In this document: one piece after another, positions 1 to 10,278 of the stretch
Position numbering within the stretch: the stretch's first letter is position 1
Layout of the letters: each line of letters begins with the position of its first letter
Assembly (NCBI RefSeq): GCF_030253575.1
Contig: NC_080562.1
Location: forward strand, 27,364,352 to 27,428,351
Direction of reading: 5' to 3'
Length of the DNA stretch: 64,000 nucleotides
Source of the DNA: Rhododendron vialii
Taxonomy: Eukaryota > Streptophyta > Magnoliopsida > Ericales > Ericaceae
Program-made: the position numbers and the translations under genes
Notes under the pieces: generated by a model
The model's database searches: none
Seen by the model: the letters and a program-made list of their open reading frames with translations, nothing else
What the model was told of the DNA's origin: nothing

Positions 1-308
1 TATTCCTTACGTTGTATGTGACGTCACCCGAGGTGGTTACCCGAGCGTCTCCTCCACGTGCTAACTTGGATGCCAAGCAATTCAAGGTCTATAAATACAA
101 AGGGATATTAACTTAAAGAGGTATGTCATTCTACCTTAACCCTAGATCTATACACTATCCTCTACATCTAACTTGATCGTCGGAGGGTCACTGGGCAGCC
201 GTCGCCCTAGTGACTTGTTGCAGGTCTGGCGTAAGGCGCACGGAGTAATGTAGGAAGGATTCTAACTCGGATTACGGCTAAGATCCCGTCAAATCGAACC
301 CCTACATT
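1..308 (+). mobile_element. LTR remnant, probably Ty3/gypsy, cut by window edge
   Basis: The stretch has the layout of the promoter-R-U5 part of a plant LTR. A TATA box (tataaataca, about 91-100) is followed by a pyrimidine-rich leader and then a motif around 172-235 (cttgatcgtcggagggtc, then a segment ending gttgcagg) that resembles the R-U5 region of many Ty3/gypsy LTRs. It seems to end near 308. The element begins outside the window, and no internal coding region is seen here, so it is an old fragment or solo LTR. Family assignment is from recalled motif likeness only. Confidence 0.45.
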
Positions 309-596
309 AGGTAACTGTGGTTTTGTTGAAAAGAGCTCGAATACAACATCCCGAAAAATTGGCATTTCGAAAAGACTTTGATTCATGTAATTGCTCAATA
401 TTTCCATTATGTCCAGACTCTTGAATGTTTTTTGGAAGTTTTAGCTAGGTGTTTTTGCGGATTTTCTATGTTGCTTCCTTTCCTGGTTCTGGCTTGTTTT
501 TCTCCATCTTCACTTGTTTGGGCTCTAAAGGTAACGCCATTGCAGCATTGCCTTTTTCATTTTTTTTTTGTGTGGTCTTTTATTTTAATAAAACTG

Positions 597-1460
597 GGCA
601 GTTTCAAGGATACCAAAAAAACTATCAAAAAAAACACCCCAAAGTTTTTGATCGAATTTCGATGATCTAAGCCGCTCAATGTAATCAGAACGTGATTTTA
701 AGAGTATCGGCAAAAAAAATGACTGGGAAGGATTTCATCCGATTCAATAAAAAACTGTTCAAATCAAGTTCTTCCCAGTAATTTATTTTACCTATTTTTT
801 GTGGGCACCTTAAAAATCACGTTCTGAACACATTGAGCGGCTCGGATCATTAAAATTTGATTGGGAATTATGAGATTGAGATTATGGGTGTTTTTTTAAT
901 TTTTTTTAGGTGTCCTTGGCGGTTCCGGGGACATCTAAAAAAACATCTACAAAAATATCCCAAAGTATCGAATTTCGATGATTCGAGCTGCTCAATATAA
1001 TAAAAACGTGATTTTAAGGGTATCCGCGAAAAATTAGCAAAAAGATTATTGGGAAGAGCTTCATCCGAACAGTTTTTTATTGAACAGTTTAATAAAAAAT
1101 TGCTCAAATTAAGTCCTTTCCGGTAATTTTATTTTTCGATTTCTCGCGGATACCTTTAAAATCACATTCTGAACATATTGAGTAGCTCGGATTATCAAAA
1201 TTTGATCGGGAACAATGAGATTGAGATTTGGGGTGTTTTTTTAGATGTCCCTGGAACGGCTCGGTTCCGGGAACACTTAAAAAAACACCCCAAAGTTTCC
1301 AATCGAATTTCGATGATTCAAGCCGCTCAATGTAATGAGAAAGTGATTTTAAAGGTACCCGCGAGAAATTAACAAAAAAAAAATGACTGGGAAGGGTTTC
1401 TTCTAAACAGTTTTTTGTTGAACGGTTTAATAAAAAACTGCTCAATCCAAGACCTTATCC
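597..1460. mobile_element. Three tandem hairpin MITE units (family M1)
   Basis: Three units of about 330 bp lie head to tail (597-929, about 920-1260, about 1258-1460, the last truncated). Each is an inverted repeat: one arm carries gccgctcaatgtaatcagaa and gtgattttaa, and the other arm has their reverse complement (for example caggttctgaacacattgag-like text near 815-840). Neighbouring units share terminal text resembling gcggttcc. Further copies are at about 14016-14260 and 37057-37384. No coding capacity is seen; a non-autonomous DNA transposon is the simplest reading. The small open frames here are readings of the hairpin arms. Confidence 0.7.
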
Positions 1461-1595
1461 TCCAAATTTTTTTTTTTACTTCCATTTTTTTGTTATTATT
1501 TTTTCCGTTGGAAATGTGACTGATGGCTTTCTTTGAAATTGGTCGGATATAATGAACCTTGCATGCATTATATATTTGCTGGTCATATTAGAATA

Positions 1596-1739
1596 TACTA
1601 GAGGCCGGACACACCGAATGCGTATGCAAATTGAATTTTGTCAAAATATGCATAATACTGTCCCGTTTATTGTTTGATCGAATTTTTACAAATTTTGTCA
1701 AAATATGAACACGCATTGCGCGTATCCCAACCTCTAGTA
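1596..1739. mobile_element. Small element with short terminal inverted repeats
   Basis: The 144 bp stretch begins tactagagg and ends cctctagta, an exact 9-base inverted repeat. It also contains the phrase tttgtcaaaatatg twice in direct orientation. No gene is visible. It could be a tiny MITE or a chance arrangement. The family is unknown. Confidence 0.35.
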
Positions 1740-2241
1740 ACCGGATATGGACCAAAGGGGTTTGTTGTGTCGGGGCGGATGCAAGTTATGCCCACATGGG
1801 TCACGTGACCCCCTACTTTTCTACTCTTGCAATTTTAGCCCTATTAATCTAAGATATAGTTCTGTTAGCCCCTCAAAAATTGCATTTACAAAATATCAAA
1901 TCTGTCACCTTATAAGTCAAAAAAAGTATGAAAAACAACCACTTAATCAATGTGCTTTACTTTCTCAATCAAAAATATCTCTTTGTCCTGTGCTCTATTT
2001 TATATAGATATCGATTGCAATTTTTTTTGTGAGATTTAAAACTTTGATTCCTAATTTAAGTGCTAGTATTTCATTTTATGAATACTCATTCTAAATGCTT
2101 GAAATTTACAACTGAGTTAAGGGATGAACCGAAATGATCAATAGTCAATATTCTGTACAAATGTATTTTACCTACACAAACCTCCAATCCCCCAATTCTA
2201 TTTTTTTAAAATTTAAAATTTTGTATTTATAAAAAAAAGAG
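1740..2241. other. AT-rich spacer, no gene seen
   Basis: There is no coding signal. The frame from 1747 has no recognisable motif. The text near 1775-1815 (gcccacatgggtcacgtgac) looks like worn transposon sequence but cannot be assigned. Confidence 0.4.
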
Positions 2242-2318
2242 AGACGTGGGGGTGGGGGGAAGAGAGATAGAGAAAGAGAGAGAAACATGAGGGAAGGGGG
2301 AGAGAGAAACGGTGGGGG

Positions 2319-2363
<45 letters not shown>
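2242..2363 (+). repeat. Purine-only tract and (GA)n microsatellite
   Basis: The strand is nearly pure A/G with a few T and C interruptions. It opens with G-runs (gtgggggtggggggaag) and closes in an uninterrupted (GA)n run of about 45 bases at 2318-2363. Such tracts are slippage-prone and may form triplex DNA. No gene is present. Confidence 0.9.
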
Positions 2364-2366
<3 letters not shown>

Positions 2367-2559
2367 ACAGGGGTGTGAATATGGAGACAGATATTTTAAG
2401 GAAATGGAGAGTTAAGTTTTAGTGTTAAAATAAACATAAATAACTATTATACTTTATCTTTGCTCTGTTTATCTTACATTTTTTACAATTGCAAATTTAT
2501 TTAAATTTCACTTAATTTTTTTAATGAATAACAATCGATATATGTTTGCCCGTGCATAT

Positions 2560-2800
2560 AATGAGAACAATGCTAGTGTGTATCAGAGTGCGAATTTGTT
2601 CACCTTCTTAGAAGATGGTGGACATTACCCTCTCTGCTATTGGTTGAGATCGTGTCAGTCCCACCCTACAATATACTTTTACGTAAATATGACATTACCT
2701 TTTGGTGGGATCCGCATGATCTCAACTAATAATAAGGAAGGTAGTGTAAATCTTCACTCCGTGAAATGTACACGAGGCTTAATTCGCTGTAGATGCCCTT
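2560..2800. mobile_element. Imperfect foldback element
   Basis: The left half (about 2610-2670, gaagatggtggacattac ... ggttgagatcgtg ... tcccacc) is matched in reverse complement by 2700-2757 (ggtgggatc ... gatctcaacta ... gtagtgtaaatcttc). The 93-codon open frame across it reads through both arms and shows no protein signature, so I do not call a gene. It ends just before duplicated block A. Confidence 0.45.
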
Positions 2801-2830
2801 CTTGAAGCATAATTAATTTTTTTTTTATCA

Positions 2831-2865
2831 ACTAGGGTTATGCCCGTTCGATGCACAAGGCCGGA
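2831..2865 (-). mobile_element. Helitron-like 3' terminus, minus strand
   Basis: Read on the minus strand, the text is gtgcatcgaacgggcat followed by aaccctagt. That is a hairpin-like GC stem followed by CTAG, the usual shape of a plant Helitron 3' end. The same position in copy B is worn. It coincides with the left border of the duplicated block. No matching 5' end was found. Confidence 0.35.
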
Positions 2866-3729
2866 AAAAACACCAACATAATTTTTTTCCCAAGCATCAA
2901 ACGTTTAACAAATGTATCAGATTGGATATGGAATCTATGAATATTAGCTAACTAGGTTATAGCTAACTAGGTTATAAATAGATCAATGATTTGTCAAGAA
3001 ACCAACTCAACCCACCCAAACTCATGCAACTGAATGACCCTAGTTAAAAAACAGGCCTCATAGCAAGGGGATTAGCAACATAAGAAGAAAGAAAATAACC
3101 ACACACAAAAAAACGCAACTGCGATTCTAAAATTTAGCGAAGTTGACAAAAACATACTAAAACCAACGAAAAACAAATGCAAGAACGCGCAAAGGAACAC
3201 TCCTAATAAATCGACGACACAAATAAATAGTACAAGTTAACAAGTAGTACTAGGAGGGATCTCGAATATGCCACTGGGTGGGTAGGAGATCTTGGGGATA
3301 TAACTACCTCGATTTTAGGAGGTGCTTGTGTCTTCAAAACCAAAGCATGGTTTCTCAATTCCATCGAACTCTCATGTTCTTTGAACTCATGCCATGGCTC
3401 TAAGCTTGGATGGCGGCAATCAACAACAATCATCTTAAGTGTCACGGCACGCTAAAAAAAAGTAGACTAAAAGCTCAAAATTGATACTGTTAACAAATTT
3501 CACCACCTCAAGGCATCTGTGAAGATGACATTCAGTAGCCAGACTCCATCTCAGTTTGCATCTGTATCCTTTTAGGTGACATCAACTGTACAAGAATATC
3601 AAGACACGAAATACAAATGCTACTGTGTTAGTAGGCAACATGTATAATACTTGCTTTAAAAGTGTTAGTTAAAGCTTGTCGTTACTGTTAGATTTGGATT
3701 ACAATGACCTCCCATACTTTATATTTGCT

Positions 3730-4240
3730 CAGAGCCGGCTTATAGCCAAGGCGAGGGAATCGGGCGCTTCCGGCCCCCGAAAAAAATTAAAAATGAGGCC
3801 CCCAAATTTTTAGGATTTCTATATATATATATGGGTCCAAAAAAAATTACACTAGCCTCCTTTACACAAAATAGGCCCAATTGAAATTTAAGAGCCACAA
3901 AATAGGGTAGACTATACCGGTTACAATTGCATCGGGGGGAAAGAAGCTTTTCAAAGTTGAAATTGATCAAAAATTATCTTCGGTCAACCATGTCTCAAGA
4001 AAGATTAAATGGATTGGCTATGTTGTCTACCGAGAAGGAATTGGAGAAGAAGCTTGACTATGGAGACTTAATCAGTGCGTTTGCAGCAAAAAGTGCGAGA
4101 AAAATAATTTTCAAATGATGAATTTTGAGATATGGTAAATCTTTTGTATTAGTTTTTTTTTTTTTTTTTTTATGACTCTTTGTAGACCATTTTTATATGA
4201 AATGTATAAGGTGGCCTTCAAAACTTATGAGCCGGCCCTG
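3730..4240 (+). mobile_element. Non-autonomous hAT element with 8-bp target duplication
   Basis: The 511 bp insertion is present in copy A only. Its ends are cagagccggc and gccggccctg, an imperfect inverted repeat typical of plant hAT elements. It is flanked on both sides by tatttgct (3722-3729 and 4241-4248), an 8-bp target duplication. The uninterrupted site is visible in copy B near 20698-20710. It retains the 3' end of a transposase gene (3927-4118), so it is an internal-deletion derivative. Worn relatives with similar ends are at 28391-28676 and near 40262. Confidence 0.9.
3927..4118 (+). pseudogene. hAT transposase C-terminal (dimerisation) fragment
   Basis: The 63-codon open frame contains ERSFSKLKLIKNYLRSTMSQ followed by ERLNGLAMLS and a DYGDLISAFA-like tail. 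That is the characteristic C-terminus of hAT transposases (the dimerisation region of TTF-type zinc finger/hAT proteins), ending in AAKSARKI. It starts well inside the protein, so the zinc finger and the catalytic core are absent. The frame ends 122 bases before the right terminus of the hAT element, as expected for a native transposase end. It cannot mobilise anything alone, but a dimerisation tail could in principle interact with a full transposase if it were expressed. I am sure of the family and unsure of expression. Confidence 0.85.
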
Positions 4241-4249
4241 TATTTGCTC

Positions 4250-5293
4250 ATATTATTTTAGTATTAACATATAGAAGACTATTTTGTTTTTCCAACACTA
4301 TATAATACAAGCAATATAAAAAAGTCAAATGTAAAGAAATTTTAGACTTTCTAAATTGTCGATACATTTTTTTCCCATTATTTTCAAATTTTTGTTGTCT
4401 ATAAGACTAAAACAATAAAATCCATTTTAACTTGTAAATAATGAATTCTCCCACATTAAGGAGTTTTTAACTACCAAAGAATAATAAAATATATATATAT
4501 TGATTTCCGCTATTTTAACGGATTTTTGAATTTTTTATATTAAAAAAATTGAAGTTTCTGTGGTTTATATTAACAAGAAGTAATCATAATAACATAAAAA
4601 GTATATTAATTATGAAAAAAGTACGTTAAAAATAAAAAAACAATTTAAACTATAATTTTGTTTTTGATATTTTTGTCTTTAGGTTACTCTGTTTTGGTCT
4701 TTGAAAAAAAAAATGAATATTTCAAGATTTTTTATAGACAATAGGAATGAAAAGAGTAAGTATGTAGACTAATTACAATAGTGCGCCATCGATATAGAGT
4801 AAAAATAAATATTTTCTTGAATTTTTCTATTGCTTACATTATATAGTGATAGAAAAATAAAATAGTATTACATACTTGTGCTATGCTGATACTAAAAATG
4901 TGACTTTTTCCTATTAACGAAAAAGGAATTTCAATTATATTTGGTATTTATCACTAGTTTTTCTGTAATTTGAAGAGCAATCGTTTCTCTAACTAAATGG
5001 AGTAAATGGTACTTTTTAAAAGAAATAGATTGTCTTTTGCCATTATGTCGAAGAAAAAAAAGTTAATGGAAACTAATGCAGAGCATGAGAGGTCAATGCA
5101 ATCTAATTTATATGTGTTGAGGGTATTTTGGTATGTTACTCATCATGTTACTCATCAAAGTTCACATTGTCAATGCTATTTAACGGCAGAAGAGGTATAT
5201 ATAATTTGTTTGTAATGTGAGGGAGATGATTGTAATTTTCAGAACAAAAAGGGAAGTTCATCAGTGTATTTGTCATAAGCCCATCAGTTGGCC
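4250..5293. other. AT-rich duplicated spacer, no gene seen
   Basis: The segment is highly AT-rich with poly-A and poly-T tracts and is shared with copy B (about 20707-21774). The 69-codon frame from 5006 is not recognisable. No RNA gene or hairpin is obvious. Confidence 0.5.
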
Positions 5294-5614
5294 GGGGCGA
5301 TTATTCGCAGCCCCGTATTTTCTTCCTTAACCCATTATATTTCGGTAAATAGTTGTTGAAAATCATACATACATTTCGTTAAATAGCTGTTGAAAACAAG
5401 ATTATATTTCGGTAACTACATGTCGAAAATATGTTCAACCTTCGGTAAACAACTGCCGAACATACATTTTCGGCATATAGCTGTTGAAAAAAATATTATA
5501 TTTCGGTAATTGTATGCTGAAAATGTATCTTAATTTCAGTAACTAACTGTCGAATATAATTGAAAATTTTTAACGGGCTATGAGAGAAAATAAGGTGCTG
5601 CGAATAGTCGCCCC
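5294..5614. mobile_element. MITE family M2, copy 1 (hAT-like)
   Basis: The terminal inverted repeats are ggggcgattattcgcagc and gctgcgaatagtcgcccc. The flanks agttggcc and cattggcc look like an 8-bp target duplication with two changes. The interior is an array of seven units at about 33-base spacing, each of the form ttcggtaa-n6-tgycgaaa, which is itself an imperfect palindrome. Sister copies are at 14562-14887 and 21775-22096. No coding capacity. Confidence 0.8.
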
Positions 5615-6141
5615 CATTGGCCGGGAGAACAAAACACCTCAAATCGATGCCCCACTGTCTCTCTAAGACCCTAACCAGACGGCATTTACCGAACACTAAC
5701 CCCGGGAACCGTTCTTTCTCGCTGCCAATGTTCCTGCTGCCAAGAAAAACTGAGTAGTAAGTTCAATCTTTTCCTCTACGTACAATATCATGCAAATCTC
5801 TGACCTCTAGCAATGGCGAATCATTACATGTTTCATTCCTAGTGTTGTTATCTAGTATTTCACTACAAACTGTACTGATTCCCTTCTACTGTTTCCTTGT
5901 TTTCCCTTTCGAGCGTAAGATGTTCGTAGAAATGCCTCTTTGAATCTGAACTCTATACGGTCAGCAGGGTTCTCCATTGCCATACATTTTTTGCACTTGT
6001 ATTTGAAAATGAATTGTAACTTATTGGTGGAGCCTTTGTTCACAACACAATGGTCCAGGAGTTTACTAATGCACAGAAAAGAGTATGGAGTACTTGTATA
6101 AGAGAATGGTGCTGGAGAGTGGTTTCCCATTCTATAAGGGT
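5615..6141. other. Non-coding part of the duplicated block
   Basis: The sequence is shared by copies A, B and, from 5711 on, C. The minus-strand frame of about 92 codons (5852-6130) is open in all three copies at corresponding places, but it has no family resemblance and no start context that I trust. I read it as chance or as an unrecognised fragment. Confidence 0.35.
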
Positions 6142-6157
6142 AACATTAGTCTTTCCA

Positions 6158-6416
6158 TAGCTCTCTGTTCCTAACATAGCTCCTGGAGGAGCATTAAAAT
6201 GTCAGGTCCTTACATAGCTCTCTGTTCTCTGTGGAATGTCCGGTTAGAGTCTTTGGCAGTATGTAAATATTTGTTGTTTACTTTTTGTCCTGCTTCACGA
6301 TGTTGTAGTTTCAGGCTTGTTTTTTGTTGATCTGTATGGTTTGTTGGAATGGGGTATGCCCCTGAATTGTGTAATGTGGGTTTTCGAATAAAATTTTTAC
6401 CTTACCCAAAAAAAAA
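6158..6416 (+). mobile_element. 5'-truncated LINE-like retroposon with poly(A), copy in A
   Basis: A sequence of about 260 bases ends in a polyadenylation-like aataaa, then accttaccc and a run of A. It is preceded by aacattagtctttcca (6142-6157). After the A tail a partial match, tagtttctcca, follows; copy C keeps the whole downstream match. The form (A-tail, 16-base target duplication, no inverted ends) fits target-primed retroposition, probably the 3' UTR of a LINE. No reverse transcriptase is included. Confidence 0.6.
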
Positions 6417-8219
6417 TAGTTTCTCCACATTAGATAATGATAAAATCTGTTAGTAGTAGACAAGTAGTAGTAGAGTGTGAACCCAATCTGATATATTGGT
6501 GCAACTTTTATTGATGGTTCATCCACCTACTTGTAAAAAGTTTGAACTTAACGACAAAGTGAAATGCCAAAATTATGCTTGGTCATGATTACGCTTTTTG
6601 CCATTAGACTTTCTCTTTCTAAACCTTGAAGTGTAGATACTATCCAAGAGTCTCTAGGTAAAACGGCAGAACACCTCCACTAATAGCTAATAGCAAATGT
6701 TTATTTTAGTTGCCTGCTAACGTAGGCATTAACCTTCTTGCTGTGTATGTTGAGTTGGGTTCCCTATGTGAAGGACTACAACTCACTTTCAGTAGTTCTT
6801 TTGTTATAAGAGATGAAGTTAGATTGACTAGATATATTTCTACACTTAATGTGCTTTTAGAATTAAGCTTCGATTTTTAGGCTATTTAATGTAATGAGTT
6901 ACACATTAATTTTTACCTTTTTCCATGAATGGCTTGTAGCTTGGATCCTTCATAAACTAAGCCACATATTGTATCCCAATATCTGATTCTTGGATTTGTT
7001 TTTCTAGCTGCCGTATATAATTAATTACTCCAAGTTATAATTTTCTTCTTTACAGCTGTATCCTAGCTGCACCTTTATGCTTTTCTTTACCATCTTTATT
7101 GTGTTGTGGTAACTCTTAAGATTTCTCTAGAAGATCCATTGGGAATGAGTAAGTCAATTGATTCAGTGGCACAAGATGCTTATGCCTTTTCCATCTTTAA
7201 GGTGTTGTGGTAACTCTTAAGATTTCATGACTACTAACTTATGGGCATTGTGCCATTGTGTATACACCTAGATGTATCTTTCTAAGCATAATGATTTTCT
7301 ATGCGAAAGGTATGTAAAATGACGTTTTTTAATGGTTCATAAGCTTTGAAAGTACTTTACTAAGCACTGCAACAAAGATCAGTGAATGAACGAAACCTAT
7401 CTTCTTGATGATATACATATAAACACAAATATCAATTGATGATCACTAACTGTCTTCTTTCTTTCTAGAGATGCCTGGACTGTTAGCCATCTGAGGAGTT
7501 CCAATCTATCTGTGAAGGTAGTTTACAAGCTAGCAATATTCTTGTTTAAACTTGATGAAATTGTGTGTTTGTCTACTAACGAATATCCATAAATTCAGCT
7601 CAAAGACAGCTTTGGCATAAAAGAAGCGTCAATGGCTCATTAATTTTTCCTTTTTGCTGGGGATTCATGGTACCTTTCACCTTGTTGGAACATATTGGAG
7701 AAACAAGATCCCTCCAGTTTTAGATCACCTCATCCATGCTACATTGAGTTCAAGTTTTGATGTTCAGCTTGCTAATTAGTGTTTTTGAACATATAGTTAA
7801 TTGGTCCACATAAACCTTTACAAATAGCTACGTAGCTATGGAATTATCCTCCATATTCGTAGTTAATTTGTTTTGTTAGTTTTACATCTGTTGGCATAAA
7901 ATGGCTCCATAAGTCATAGAATAGTGAACCTGCTCATTAGTATTTTCACATGTAGTTATGTAAAGTATCTCACGACATCTCGATAGATATTTAACTTCAA
8001 TCATATAACCTTCAATTGCATACAGTAGAGTATGGGTAATCTGCATATCTTTTTGTAGTCATGAGTTGCATTCAAGGGAATATTTGGATCATGCTGTTGA
8101 AGTTTCAACTTCTAACAGTTCAAATTTCCAGAAAGCCACAACTTTGTATCGTAATGAATAGTAGATATCATGAGAAGTGCTGGCGATGATTACACATGAT
8201 CCAAGTAAGTGATAACGTT
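6417..8219. other. Duplicated spacer, no gene recognised
   Basis: This is shared with copy B (about 22905-24715). A stretch at about 7470-7517 is bordered by a pyrimidine tract plus ag and by gtag, and so looks exon-like. I cannot connect it to a protein; it could be a 5' UTR exon of the downstream F-box gene. Two near-identical phrases (ctttaaggtgttgtggtaac type) lie at about 7100 and 7196. Confidence 0.35.
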
Positions 8220-8394
8220 CGAATCCTGGGATAATTTTTTTTTTTATAGGAGTAATGAAAGTTCATTACATTTGTCGAAGTTTGATGGAAGTTCATTATT
8301 TGGTTGTAATGCTTTGGAAGTTATACACGAATAATACGTCACTGCCTTCTTCTTTTTTTGAATTGGTTTTGTAGTTTTTCGTCGTCAAATTATG

Positions 8395-8615
8395 TGTGTG
8401 GTCGTTTGTGAGAGAGAGAGAGACAGATTTGGTTGTAATGCTTTGGAAGTTATACACAAATAAAACGTCACTGCCTTATTTCGTCGTCAAATTATGTGCA
8501 TGGTCGTTTGTTAGAGAGAGAGAGAGAAAGAGAGTCGCCTAATTCGAAGCCTAAGCGGAGTTGTTGGGGGTCGAATTTACCTCCTTTTTAAAGTTGTATG
8601 CTAGGACATATCATT

Positions 8616-8690
<75 letters not shown>

Positions 8691-8790
8691 TCCTAATTCG
8701 AAGCCTAAGCGGAGTTGTTGGGGGTCGAATTTACCTCCTTTTTAAAGTTGTATGCTTAGGACATATCATTATAAGATAGAACCATAAGAA
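8395..8790 (+). repeat. (GA)n microsatellites inside an 85-bp direct repeat
   Basis: GA runs occur at 8410-8425, 8513-8534 and 8619-8688. The longest is bracketed by two copies of a segment of about 85 bases (ctaattcgaagcctaagcgg ... ggacatatcattataag, about 8537-8622 and 8691-8776). The phrase gctttggaagttatacac is also repeated. Copy B has the same organisation at 24885-25290 with different run lengths. The open frame at 8561-8779 is only the translated GA repeat (Arg-Glu). Confidence 0.9.
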
Positions 8791-8794
8791 ACAT

Positions 8795-8823
8795 CCATGT
8801 GCATCGCACGTGAACTTTTACTA
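8795..8823 (+). mobile_element. Helitron-like 3' terminus, plus strand
   Basis: The sequence catgtgcatcgcacgtg is a short hairpin and is followed by aacttttactagt. A hairpin followed by CTAG|T is the expected 3' end of a plant Helitron. In copy B the hairpin is partly lost near 25300-25325. No 5' TC terminus was identified, so the element's extent is unknown. Confidence 0.4.
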
Positions 8824-9051
8824 GTAGACTAAAAAGAAAATGCAATGTTTGATGCTAATTTATTTGGATGGTGAAGGAGATTATTGAGCTCCACGACAAG
8901 GGTGAAGATTGTTGAGCTCCACAACAAGGGTTTCGAAGGCAAGGCTGAAAGCTAATATTAGGGTTTTCATTAATTTCTGAAGCCAAAATAGTGTAGGTCA
9001 ATATCTCTCTACTCCCAAAAAATCCCCAAATCAGAAGATTTGAAGAAGAAA

Positions 9052-10278
9052 ATGGCAAACTATCTTCCGCAAGATGTGCTAGTCAACATCTTCACCAGAC
9101 TACCCATAAAAACCCTCTTGCAATGCACCTCCGTCTGCAAATCATGGCACTCCCTAATTGTGAACCCTAGTTTCATTGATTCCCACCTCAATCGACCACC
9201 TACTCAAGCCTATAACAATGCCCACCACCTCTTGCTTGTGCGGACCTACTCCGATGATGATGAGGGCAGGAAGGAGCTCTACTCCCTTCACTGTGACAAC
9301 GACGCATTTGATGAGTATGCCAAGCTTCAGCTCCCTTTCAATAAGGCTTATAATCGGTTCTATCGGATAGTTGGAAGTTGCAACGGGATTCTATGCCTCA
9401 CAGACAATCAGATGACATATGTGGACAACACAATTCTGTGGAACCCCACAATTTAGAAGTGGGTGAGACTGCCGAAGCCTAGGGTTACCTTCACTTCGCA
9501 CGGAGGCTTTGGTCATGCGATTGGCTTCGGCTTTGATGCTAAGTCCAATGACTATAAGGTGGTCAGGATTGTTCGTCTTCTTGATTTCGAATCAGAGGTC
9601 CCGCCGGAGATTGATTTGTACTCACTGAGCACAAGCGCCTGGCAGAACATTAGTCATTTGGGTCTTCCTTGTGTTATTAGTGGAAGGGCAACTCAAGCTT
9701 ATTTAAATGGTGTTGCTCATTGGATTGGAGCGGATATGGAAAGGCGTTGCATTATGTTTTTATCATTCCATATGGGTGATGAGGCTTTTCATAGTATGTC
9801 ATCACCAGCTGATGTACCATTTTTGCCTTGGTTGCTTATTCGTGCTGTTATTCAAGTATCACTTTCTGTGATAGAGAAGGGTTTTAGTTACGAAAGAAGT
9901 TGGTGCATATGGGTGATGAAAGAGTATGGGGTGGCAAGCTCATGGACTGAACTTATTGATGTAGGTATTGGTGAACAATTTGACATGCTAATTGGTTTCC
10001 GAAAGGAAGGTGAACTCATAATCAAAGCTCTAGGGGATCTTATTTCTTATAGTCCAAGAGATGCACAAGTGAAGGGGCTTGGAATTCGCAGCAATACAGG
10101 GGGTTGGTATGATGAATCACTTCATACAGATGCTTATGTGGAAAGCCTTGTTTTACTTGGAAGTTCGGAGAAAACAAAGGAGGATGAAGTTGCCTGTGAA
10201 GAAGAAAAGGAGGTTGAAGTTGGGTGTGGAGAAGAAGAAATAGAAAGTACAGAAGCAGCAGAAACCAGGCATTTATAA
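9052..10278 (+). pseudogene. F-box protein gene, copy A, interrupted by one stop
   Basis: The copy is 98% identical by eye to the open gene at 25554-26783. It starts at ATG 9052 (MANYLPQDVLVNIFTRLPIK), an N-terminal F-box of about 45 residues that normally docks the SKP1 subunit of an SCF ubiquitin ligase. Codon 135 is TAG (9454-9456), where the sister has CAG. Past it the frame stays open to TAA at 10278, through the F-box-associated region and an acidic tail. A 134-residue product with only the F-box could be made; the substrate-binding part would be lost. There is no intron. One codon (GAG) is missing relative to B. The remaining open frame and low divergence say the stop is recent. It is called a pseudogene because of the stop; stop-codon read-through or a sequence error cannot be excluded. 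Confidence 0.88.

Noticed and set aside
2524-2805. 93-codon open frame as a small gene
   Set aside because: It spans both arms of an imperfect foldback and shows no family resemblance.
5294-5614. Regularly spaced 33-base units resembling a CRISPR array
   Set aside because: The units are palindromic, diverged and lie within transposon inverted repeats in a plant genome; spacers are not unique captured sequences.
8561-8779. Open frame with a long Arg-Glu repeat
   Set aside because: It is a translation of the GA microsatellite and its flanking direct repeat; no protein signature. The same applies to 12469-12651 (minus).
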